NCBI GenBank assembly: GCA_020630775.1
Contig: JAHDIN010000007.1
Span: 17,761 to 81,760, forward strand
Length of the DNA stretch: 64,000 nt
Direction: 5' to 3'
From: Saprospiraceae bacterium
GTDB lineage: Bacteria > Bacteroidota > Bacteroidia > Chitinophagales > Saprospiraceae
Part shown: positions 56,709-64,000 of the stretch, in pieces
How positions within the stretch are numbered: the first letter of the stretch is position 1
How the letters are laid out: the number at the start of each line of letters is the position of its first letter
Position numbers and translations under genes: made by a program
The notes under the pieces: generated by a model
What the model was told of the DNA's origin: nothing
Seen by the model: only the letters and a program-made list of their open reading frames with translations
Database searches by the model: none

Positions 56709-58010
56709 TTGAAAGTTGTGGTTTCTAGGTTCTTAATAAATATCAAGTCTAAGGAATTTTTTGATATAAAAAAAAGATTGCTCCTCGCTGTAAGTGGTGG
56801 TATAGATTCAATGGTATTGCTGCATTTAATGCAACAGACTGATTACCAAATAAGTGTAGCTCATATTAATCACAATACTAGGAATGGAGAATCTTTTAAA
56901 GATCAAAAATTTGTTGAAAACTATTGCAAAAATCAGGGTATAAAATGCTATACGACAAATTTTGAGCATCAACCTGACATCGGAAATTTCCATGATTTAG
57001 CCCGCCAATTCAGATACGAATGGATGAAATCCTTGGGTTACGACTACATTTTGACTGCTCACCATTATGACGACAACCTTGAAACGATCTTTTTAAATTT
57101 TATCAACGGACGGTCACTAATGGGGATTCCTCAGCAAAATGGTTCTATTATTAGACCAATGCTAGAATTTAAAAAAGATGAAATTAAAGACTACGCTCAA
57201 GTACAAAATCTAGAATATGTAGATGATAGTTCCAATGCCCAAACATCATATGACAGAAACTACATTCGCCATAACTTACTGCCTCAACTTAGAAAACGTT
57301 GGCCAGAATTGGATAATAAAATTTTGTCCCTTTCAAATAGAAAAAAAAACCAACATATCTTATTACAAGATTTGCTACATGAAAGTGACTACTTAAAATT
57401 AAAAGGAGAACAATACTTTATAGCTAAAGATAAATTAGGAAAGAAAATCTACTTGCTAGCCGAACTTATAAAACCATTCGGATTTAATACAACCCATGCA
57501 GAAAACTTAATCGCTTCTTGGGACAGTATTGGTGCTCAATTTCATTCTGATTCATTCACTATGCTGAATGATCGAAAAGACATAATTATAAGCCCCCTGT
57601 ATAAACAAATCAATCCAATTGAAATCGATTTAAATCAACTACCACAAACAGTGTCTTTTGGGCCTGCTCAACTGCAATTAAAATTGACGCATGCTTTTGT
57701 TAAAAATACGAAGCCTTCCATTGCTTACTTTCCTATTAATAAGCTCCAAAAAGAATTAACAGTAAGGACATGGAAAGAAGGCGATCACTTTCAACCTTTT
57801 GGTATGAATGGAAAAAGTCAAAGCCTAAAAAAGTTCTTCACCAACAACAAAATCAATCGTCTGGATAAAATATCGACACCTATAATATGCTCAGGAGAAG
57901 ATATTATTTGGATTGCTGGCATGCGGACTGACGATCGTTATCGATGCAGCGATGAACAGTCGTTTCTGAGAATAGCAATCGAAAAAATAAAATCTGCTAC
58001 TTTTTCTTAA
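56709..58010 (+). CDS. tilS: tRNA(Ile)-lysidine synthase
   Basis: LLLAVSGGIDSMVLLHLM (PP-loop), AHINHNTRNGES, TAHHYDDNLETIFLNFINGRSLMGI. Non-ATG start in the ORF track. Confidence 0.93.
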   Translation: MKVVVSRFLINIKSKEFFDIKKRLLLAVSGGIDSMVLLHLMQQTDYQISVAHINHNTRNGESFKDQKFVENYCKNQGIKCYTTNFEHQPDIGNFHDLARQFRYEWMKSLGYDYILTAHHYDDNLETIFLNFINGRSLMGIPQQNGSIIRPMLEFKKDEIKDYAQVQNLEYVDDSSNAQTSYDRNYIRHNLLPQLRKRWPELDNKILSLSNRKKNQHILLQDLLHESDYLKLKGEQYFIAKDKLGKKIYLLAELIKPFGFNTTHAENLIASWDSIGAQFHSDSFTMLNDRKDIIISPLYKQINPIEIDLNQLPQTVSFGPAQLQLKLTHAFVKNTKPSIAYFPINKLQKELTVRTWKEGDHFQPFGMNGKSQSLKKFFTNNKINRLDKISTPIICSGEDIIWIAGMRTDDRYRCSDEQSFLRIAIEKIKSATFS

Positions 58011-58863
58011 GCTTCCTATTTGTATTTAAAACCGGCTTGGGTCTTGGCGCATTATTTTCGCCATAACTATGATCGAAAAGTTTCTCATTATACCTATACA
58101 TGCCATCCTTTAATTCATATCCTTCATAAGTACCATCAGGCATATTTGTGGGGCCTTGATTAGGTAACTGCCCCATCCGCTTCATAAGGTGGTCATGGAC
58201 GATCATGCCTAAGCCAGGATTATAATTCAAGTTGACTTTTGCATCTGCAGAGTATTCAATCAATAGCTTACTATTGAACACCAATGAATCTTCTTTGTCC
58301 TGAAATATTTCCTCACCAAATTTGGCTGAGCCTGAAGCGAGATCCATGACATCAACCAACTTCGCATTTGTAAATCGATCAACTGTTTTGAATCCAAAAA
58401 CTAAAAACTTGTTGTCCTTATAAGGCAACATATTGTAATATAATGCCCCATACCAATCATCAGCAGATTGTTCTTCATATTGAAAAGATCGATCGAAACC
58501 CGTAGCTCTATTTAATTCGATCATAGATTTTTGATCTTGGAAAACAAAGCCGTAATAATCCGAAGGGGCTTCATCGTATTTTACTTGCCAAGAAACCAAT
58601 GCAACTGTCGAATCTGGACTATTAAGTACTAATAAGAATTTTAAAAAGCTAAAATCAATCAAACCTCGCGGTTGTTCTTCGCAGTATTCTTTAAATAGTC
58701 CATAAAATTGTTTTGAAGCATAGGCTTTATTTTCATCATCCAATGTATTGATCATGGCATCACCGTAAAAATTTAATTTAAACTTCAGATCTTCTGAATT
58801 GGATTGCGCCTGAGTAAAACTGATTGAAAAACATAGAATTATACCCTGTATGAAAAGCTTCAT
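57997..58863 (-). CDS. Hypothetical secreted protein
   Basis: ATG at 58863 gives signal peptide MKLFIQGIILCFSISFTQAQ; 3' end overlaps the tilS 3' end by 14 bp. Confidence 0.65.
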   Translation of the reverse strand: MKLFIQGIILCFSISFTQAQSNSEDLKFKLNFYGDAMINTLDDENKAYASKQFYGLFKEYCEEQPRGLIDFSFLKFLLVLNSPDSTVALVSWQVKYDEAPSDYYGFVFQDQKSMIELNRATGFDRSFQYEEQSADDWYGALYYNMLPYKDNKFLVFGFKTVDRFTNAKLVDVMDLASGSAKFGEEIFQDKEDSLVFNSKLLIEYSADAKVNLNYNPGLGMIVHDHLMKRMGQLPNQGPTNMPDGTYEGYELKDGMYRYNEKLFDHSYGENNAPRPKPVLNTNRKLKKK

Positions 58864-59037
58864 AAATCTCTTTTTTGTATTAACGCAAAAGCATCTAATA
58901 GGATTGTTAAGCAAAATTTAAACCGAATTTGTTGAGGTTATAAATACTACGAATCAAAAACTTAAAACCTTCCATATGAGCTATTTTAAATAACTTTTTA
59001 ATTAAAATTCTATTATCTTGAGCATACAGCTATTACT

Positions 59038-59256
59038 ATGACTGATATTAAGACAAGATTGATAAACAAAATCGACAAAATAAACGATGAAATCATCCTC
59101 CATCAGCTTTCAGAATTAATTAGTCATTCCGATCAAAGCATAACTGCAATTTTTTCTGAAGAGCAAATAGAATCTTTGAAAAAATCCCAAAATCAAATAA
59201 AGAATGGAGATTCTATGAGTCATGAAGAAGTTATGAAACTAATGGATAAAAATTAA
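59038..59256 (+). CDS. Putative antitoxin of a RelE/ParE-type module
   Basis: 72-aa protein (IFSEEQIESLKKSQNQIKNGDSMSHEEVMKLMDKN) directly overlapping a RelE/ParE-like frame. Confidence 0.65.
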   Translation: MTDIKTRLINKIDKINDEIILHQLSELISHSDQSITAIFSEEQIESLKKSQNQIKNGDSMSHEEVMKLMDKN

Positions 59257-59551
59257 AGTCGTATGGTCTAAAGATGCTAAAAATGAACTCCTTGAAATAA
59301 TAGAATATTGGAATAAGAAAAATCAATCTCCAACTTATTCTAAAAAGATTAGACTTCATTTAGAAATAGCTATCAACTTAATCCGGAAAAATGAGAAAAT
59401 TGGAATTAAATCTAATTACCAAAAAGTCAGAATGAGATTGATTCTCAAAAACTACTATTTGATTTACGAATTGAATGAAAATAAAATTAACGTTCTACAA
59501 TTTTGGGACGTAAGACAAAATCCTATTAGCACTAAATTTGATAGAAAATAA
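59246..59551 (+). CDS. RelE/ParE family toxin (not in ORF track; non-canonical ATA or ATT start)
   Basis: Manual translation: IKIKVVWSKDAKNELLEIIEYWNKKNQSPTYSKKIRLHLEIAINLIRKNEKIGIKSNYQKVRMRLILKNYYLIYELNENKINVLQFWDVRQNPISTKFDRK*. Confidence 0.75.
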   Translation: MKIKVVWSKDAKNELLEIIEYWNKKNQSPTYSKKIRLHLEIAINLIRKNEKIGIKSNYQKVRMRLILKNYYLIYELNENKINVLQFWDVRQNPISTKFDRK

Positions 59552-59563
59552 GCTAGCTTCTAC

Positions 59564-60076
59564 CTACAAAGTACAAGACGCCATCAAAGAATCATAATCA
59601 GGTTTGTCTGAGGCTTTCTGATGGATGTAGCTATTGATGATTTCACCATCCTTAATGATGAAGATGCCTGGCATTTGAAAACTATCTCCTATGGCTGTTA
59701 ACGATACCTGATAGCCTTTCTTCTTAAGTTCGTATCCCCTAACCCAAGTTTGAAGACCAAACAACTGACTAAAATTGCCTTTGACTAGACCAAAGGTTTT
59801 ATAGACTTGACATTCAGGATCTGAAATTTGTTCGCATTCCCCTATGTCATTCTTTAGAAAAAAAGCATTAGCCTGATCAGGAGAAGACATGTGGGCAACA
59901 ACCAATTTTAAATTGAATTTCTCTAGTGTGGGATATCGCTTTGCTAAGTCATGCAGCGCTTCTTGACAGAAAACGCAGCCGAAATGCCGCAGGAAGATTA
60001 AGAACAAAGGTTGACTTAAAGACAAGTCATGCAACGACTTAGCTGAAACCGTTTTTATGTGCTTTAAGTCAACCAA
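59564..60076 (-). CDS. Peroxiredoxin-like/SelL-related thioredoxin-fold protein
   Basis: FLRHFGCVFCQEALHDL (CxxC), SDPECQVYKTFGL, MPGIFIIKDGEII. Confidence 0.75.
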   Translation of the reverse strand: MVDLKHIKTVSAKSLHDLSLSQPLFLIFLRHFGCVFCQEALHDLAKRYPTLEKFNLKLVVAHMSSPDQANAFFLKNDIGECEQISDPECQVYKTFGLVKGNFSQLFGLQTWVRGYELKKKGYQVSLTAIGDSFQMPGIFIIKDGEIINSYIHQKASDKPDYDSLMASCTL

Positions 60077-60087
60077 TTATATCTATT

Positions 60088-61020
60088 TTAAAGTTTCATT
60101 TTCTTAAATGAATCGATTACAGAAGATACCGCTTTTACTGAAGTTCTTAAATCCTTCTTCTCTTCAGCATTCAACTTCAATTTCAATATTTGCTTGATAC
60201 CTTCTTTACCTAATTGTACTGGCACACCTAAGCACATATTCTTTACGCCATACTCTCCGCTTAACCATGCACAACATGGGAATATTCTACCTTCATCTTT
60301 TAAGATAGATTCTACCATTTGAGCTGCAGCAGCGCCAGGAGCGTACCATGCTGATGTACCCATCAATTTCACTAATTCACCACCTCCCTTCTTAGTACGT
60401 TCGACAATCTTATTTAGTTTAGATTTTGTGATCATATCTGTTACAGGAATACCTGCCACAGTTGTAAACCTTGGTAGTGGCACCATCGTATCACCATGAC
60501 CGCCCATTAAAATAGCCTGAATATCTTTAGGAGAAACACCTAATTCTGTAGCTAAGAATGCTCTGTATCTAGCAGTATCTAGAATTCCTGCCATTCCAAA
60601 AACTCTATGAGGCTTTAATTTGGAAGCTTTAAGAGCAGCGTAAGTCATAACATCTAAAGGATTTGACACCAAGATGATTATTGGATTCTTAGAATATTTT
60701 AAGATTGACTTTGTAACACTTACTACAATCTTCGCATTTGTAGAAATTAGATCATCACGGCTCATTCCAGGTTTTCTCGGGATACCTGCTGTGATCACTA
60801 CGATATCAGATCCTTTTGTGTCTTTGTAATCATCTGTACCAGTGATGGTCGTAGAATAATAATCAATAGGTGCTTGTTGCCAAGAATCTAAAGCTTTTCC
60901 TTTGGCCATATTACCTTTAATATCCAAAAGAACAATCTCCTTAACAATGTCTTTGTGAGCTAGAACATTGGCCACCGTTGCGCCAACATTACCCGCCCCT
61001 ACAACTGTAACTTTACTCAT
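60088..61020 (-). CDS. mdh: Malate dehydrogenase
   Basis: VTVVGAGNVGATVANVLA, ITAGIPRKPGMSRDDLISTNAKI, VSNPLDVMTYAA, GMAGILDTARYRAFLA, LMGGHGDTMVPLPR. Confidence 0.97.
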   Translation of the reverse strand: MSKVTVVGAGNVGATVANVLAHKDIVKEIVLLDIKGNMAKGKALDSWQQAPIDYYSTTITGTDDYKDTKGSDIVVITAGIPRKPGMSRDDLISTNAKIVVSVTKSILKYSKNPIIILVSNPLDVMTYAALKASKLKPHRVFGMAGILDTARYRAFLATELGVSPKDIQAILMGGHGDTMVPLPRFTTVAGIPVTDMITKSKLNKIVERTKKGGGELVKLMGTSAWYAPGAAAAQMVESILKDEGRIFPCCAWLSGEYGVKNMCLGVPVQLGKEGIKQILKLKLNAEEKKDLRTSVKAVSSVIDSFKKMKL

Positions 61021-61057
61021 ATTAAGCTTTTATTTTATTTGTATTAATATTGCGCTG

Positions 61058-61065
61058 CAAATGTA
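61058..61065 (-). promoter_or_regulatory. Candidate Bacteroidota -7 element (TACATTTG) upstream of mdh
   Basis: Matches TAnnTTTG, about 38 bp upstream of the start; no clear -33 element at canonical spacing. Confidence 0.35.
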
Positions 61066-61189
61066 TGGAATTCTTAATCAATATGAATTGGGAATTTAAT
61101 GCTTGAAATGTCTTGAATTTTCGAGCTTCTCGCTTTACAAGACATCAAAATTAATGGGTATAACTTACCTTTACAAAAAAGCATTTATA

Positions 61190-62731
61190 ATGATTATCAA
61201 ACAATATTTTTTAGCCTTATTGATCTCATTAGCTTTCGTGGCTAGTTTATCGGGGCAACATGCACAATGTGGAACGGTGCATGACGATGCATTCATGTCT
61301 GCTATTGAAGAGAACAAAAAGCATTTAGAAGAGACTTGGGCTAAATCCAGAGTAGAAATTTTTATTCCAGTCACTTTTCATAATTTAGGAACGACCAGTG
61401 GAGAAGGCTTTGTAGATGAAGAGTTATTGTATGAAGCGCTTTGTTTGATGAATCAAAGATATGATGAGACAGAGCTAAGATTTTATTTAAGCCGTATCAA
61501 CTACGTCAGCAACTCTGCACTTAATGTTAACAATTTTGGTACAAGTTCTGACATGAGTGGGATGAGAAATTTAAAAGATGGCGATGCCATGAATATCTTT
61601 CTTGTAAGTGACATTGTAGATGCCACAGGAAATCCTGTGGGTGTTGCCGGATACTATTCTGGTGGAGGCAATGACTTGGTTGTTGTGGCTAAAAACAACT
61701 TAAGCGACGAAAGATATACCTTAGAACATGAGGTAGGTCATTTTTTATCTTTGCCACATACTCACTTAGGATGGGATCAAACCTCCGCTAATGCCAATGA
61801 AAGAGGCGGCTATGATCCTCAGATACACGGTGATACCGTAACTATAACACAGGTTTCTTCTAGTCAGTCAGGAACGGTTTTAGTTGAATTAGTTGATGGC
61901 AGTAATTGCACTGTTGCAGCGGATAGAATTTGTGATACGCCACCTGATTATGGATTTGGCTTTTCATGTGGATGCTGCACCATGGTATGGGAGGTTTATG
62001 ATAAAAATGGTGATCGCATAGAGCCGATGATGGATAATGTTATGTCTTACTCAGAAAACTGTTCTCCTTACAGGTTTACCGAAGAGCAGACAATGACTAT
62101 GGTGACAGATTACAACTCGACGAGAAGAAGTTACCTACGAGGTGGTAATGTGAATGAATATAGACCTATTACTGAAGCGGCCAATATTACTGCACCAGGT
62201 CCAACTGCAGATATTTTTAATGGCGTACTTCTAGATTGGGATGATGTAACAAATGCAGACGAATATGTTGTAAAGATTGATGATGGTAATGGTGCGAGAG
62301 TATTTACTGTAACAGAATCTGAATTATACTTACAAGATTTGAATGCTGATGCTTTCTACTTATGGTCTGTATTACCAAGAAACCCATTTGGCTCTGTTTG
62401 TACTGCAATGGTTGAAACAAGAACATTCTTCACTGGTTCTAGCACAACAAGTACAAATGAGGTGTCTTCTATCCCTATGTTTAATATAGCGCCTAATCCA
62501 GCAAGCACTGATCAATCTATCAGATTTAGCTTACATGCAGATAAAGCGATGGATGCTCAGCTTGAAATGTACACATTTGAAGGAAAATTAATATATAATG
62601 CGCCAATTAGCATCCAAAGTGGATACAATGTCCAAACAATAAATCCTACTTTTGCACTCGAAAGCGGATTACATATCGTACATCTTAAAACCGCTGAAGG
62701 AATTATAACAGAAAAGTTAATCATAAAATAG
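61190..62731 (+). CDS. M43-like (pappalysin/cytophagalysin family) zinc metalloprotease with T9SS type A sorting domain
   Basis: LEHEVGHFLSLPHTH (HExxHxxxxxH), DRICDTPPDY, NVMSYSENCSPYRFTEEQ; C-term FNIAPNPASTDQSIRFSL...GLHIVHLKTAEGIITEKLIIK. ATG at 61190 fits the signal peptide. Confidence 0.9.
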   Translation: MIIKQYFLALLISLAFVASLSGQHAQCGTVHDDAFMSAIEENKKHLEETWAKSRVEIFIPVTFHNLGTTSGEGFVDEELLYEALCLMNQRYDETELRFYLSRINYVSNSALNVNNFGTSSDMSGMRNLKDGDAMNIFLVSDIVDATGNPVGVAGYYSGGGNDLVVVAKNNLSDERYTLEHEVGHFLSLPHTHLGWDQTSANANERGGYDPQIHGDTVTITQVSSSQSGTVLVELVDGSNCTVAADRICDTPPDYGFGFSCGCCTMVWEVYDKNGDRIEPMMDNVMSYSENCSPYRFTEEQTMTMVTDYNSTRRSYLRGGNVNEYRPITEAANITAPGPTADIFNGVLLDWDDVTNADEYVVKIDDGNGARVFTVTESELYLQDLNADAFYLWSVLPRNPFGSVCTAMVETRTFFTGSSTTSTNEVSSIPMFNIAPNPASTDQSIRFSLHADKAMDAQLEMYTFEGKLIYNAPISIQSGYNVQTINPTFALESGLHIVHLKTAEGIITEKLIIK

Positions 62732-62740
62732 ATAGTCAAT

Positions 62741-63943
62741 ATGAACTTGCATGAATATCAAGCTAAAGAAATCATTGAGAAATTTGGAGTACCTATCCAA
62801 AAAGGTATAATGGCGGAGAATCTTGAAGATGCTGTAAAGGCTTATGAGCAAATAACGGCAGACTCAGGTAATCAAGTAGCCATCGTAAAAGCACAAATTC
62901 ATGCAGGTGGTCGTGGTAAAGGTGGAGGCGTCAAGTTGGCTAAAAACCTTGACGAACTCAAAGAGCATGCAGGTAATATCTTAGGCATGATGCTTAAGAC
63001 CCCACAAACTCCAGGCGGTTTAGAAGGCCCAGGTAAATTGGTATCCAAAATATTAGTTGCTGAAGATGCTTATGCACCAGATTTTGATGCTTGTAAAGAG
63101 TTTTATGTATCTATCCTAATGGATAGAGAAAAGCAATGCAATGTTATCATCTACTCCACAGAAGGAGGTATGAATATAGAAGAGGTCGCTGAACACACAC
63201 CTCACTTAGTGCATAAAGAATACATCGATCCTGAATTAGGTATGCAAGGTTTCCAAGCAAGAAAAGTTGCTTTTAACTTAGGTCTATCAGGACAGGCTTT
63301 CAAGAATATGACTAAGTTCATCTACAAGTTATACCAAGCTTTTTTAGGTGTTGATGCTTCTCTAATTGAAATCAACCCTACAGTAAAAACAGGAGATGAT
63401 CGAATTATAGCTGTTGATACGAAACTCAGTCTTGATGACAATGCTTTATTTAGACACAAAGAATTGGAAGCACTTAGAGATGAGTCTGAAGAAGACCCTG
63501 CAGAGGTAGAGGCGAAGCAATTTGGCTTAAACTATGTCAAGCTAGATGGTAATGTTGGCTGCATGGTAAATGGTGCTGGTTTGGCTATGGCGACTATGGA
63601 TATCATCAAACTATCAGGCGGTTCTCCAGCAAACTTCCTAGATGTTGGAGGTACTGCAGATGCTGCAAGAGTTGAAAATGCTTTCAAAATTATCTTAAAA
63701 GATCCAAACGTAAAAGCTATCTTAATTAACATCTTTGGTGGTATCGTAAGATGTGACAGAGTTGCTCAAGGTGTCGTTGACGCTTACAAAAACATGGGCA
63801 ATATCAATGTCCCTATAATTGTAAGACTTCAAGGTACAAATGCAGATATCGCAAAAGAACTGATTGACAATAGTGGCTTAGCGGTACATTCAGCAGTATT
63901 GTTGAAAGAAGCAGCGGCTAAGGTTAAGGAGGTGATTCAGTAA
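62741..63943 (+). CDS. sucC: Succinate-CoA ligase (ADP-forming) subunit beta
   Basis: MNLHEYQAKEIIEKFGVPIQKG, KAQIHAGGRGKGGGVKLAKN, EINPTVKTGDDRIIAVDTKLSLDDNALFRH, INIFGGIVRCDRVAQGVVDA. Confidence 0.98.
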   Translation: MNLHEYQAKEIIEKFGVPIQKGIMAENLEDAVKAYEQITADSGNQVAIVKAQIHAGGRGKGGGVKLAKNLDELKEHAGNILGMMLKTPQTPGGLEGPGKLVSKILVAEDAYAPDFDACKEFYVSILMDREKQCNVIIYSTEGGMNIEEVAEHTPHLVHKEYIDPELGMQGFQARKVAFNLGLSGQAFKNMTKFIYKLYQAFLGVDASLIEINPTVKTGDDRIIAVDTKLSLDDNALFRHKELEALRDESEEDPAEVEAKQFGLNYVKLDGNVGCMVNGAGLAMATMDIIKLSGGSPANFLDVGGTADAARVENAFKIILKDPNVKAILINIFGGIVRCDRVAQGVVDAYKNMGNINVPIIVRLQGTNADIAKELIDNSGLAVHSAVLLKEAAAKVKEVIQ

Positions 63944-63946
63944 GGG

Positions 63947-64000
63947 CTCGGTTGCTCGGTTGCTCGGTTGCTCGGTTGCTCGGTTGCTCGGTTGCTCGGT
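63947..64000 (+). repeat. 8-bp perfect tandem repeat CTCGGTTG, 6.75 copies to window end
   Basis: Read directly; begins 3 bp after the sucC stop codon and continues to the end of the window. Confidence 0.99.

Overview
A 64 kb chromosomal window from a Bacteroidota genome. It is probably from the Saprospiria/Chitinophagia side, judged from T9SS C-terminal sorting domains, PorP/SprF, DUF5689, S46 peptidase and WbqC content; the taxonomy is inferred. Coding density is high, and I saw no rRNA, tRNA, CRISPR array or transposase. Housekeeping genes: lepB, miaE, dnaK, panB, mltG, tilS, trmN6, mdh, sucC. Accessory blocks: (i) a glycan locus at 6.8-15.9 kb (GPH-type MFS transporter, CBM60-like T9SS protein, GH17-like, an 1183-aa putative carbohydrate-active protein, GH2/TIM-barrel-like). 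(ii) The most notable gene block, a putative neutral-lipid synthesis and storage locus at 17.5-26.4 kb: a GPAT-HAD-AGPAT three-domain fusion, WS/DGAT with SCP2 domain, alpha/beta hydrolase, two phasin-like proteins (one with a histone-H1-like Lys/Ala tail), a BTAD/SARP-like regulator and a coiled-coil protein. (iii) A putative extracellular nucleic-acid or phosphate scavenging locus at 27-34.7 kb (PLD-like secreted protein, tandem DUF5689 lipoprotein, TonB-dependent receptor, EEP nuclease). (iv) A giant repeat T9SS protein with duplicated end domains. Gene 3' ends repeatedly carry locus-specific 6-9 bp tandem repeats, mostly oriented G/purine-rich on the coding strand. A RelE/ParE-like toxin gene absent from the ORF track is present at about 59246-59551.
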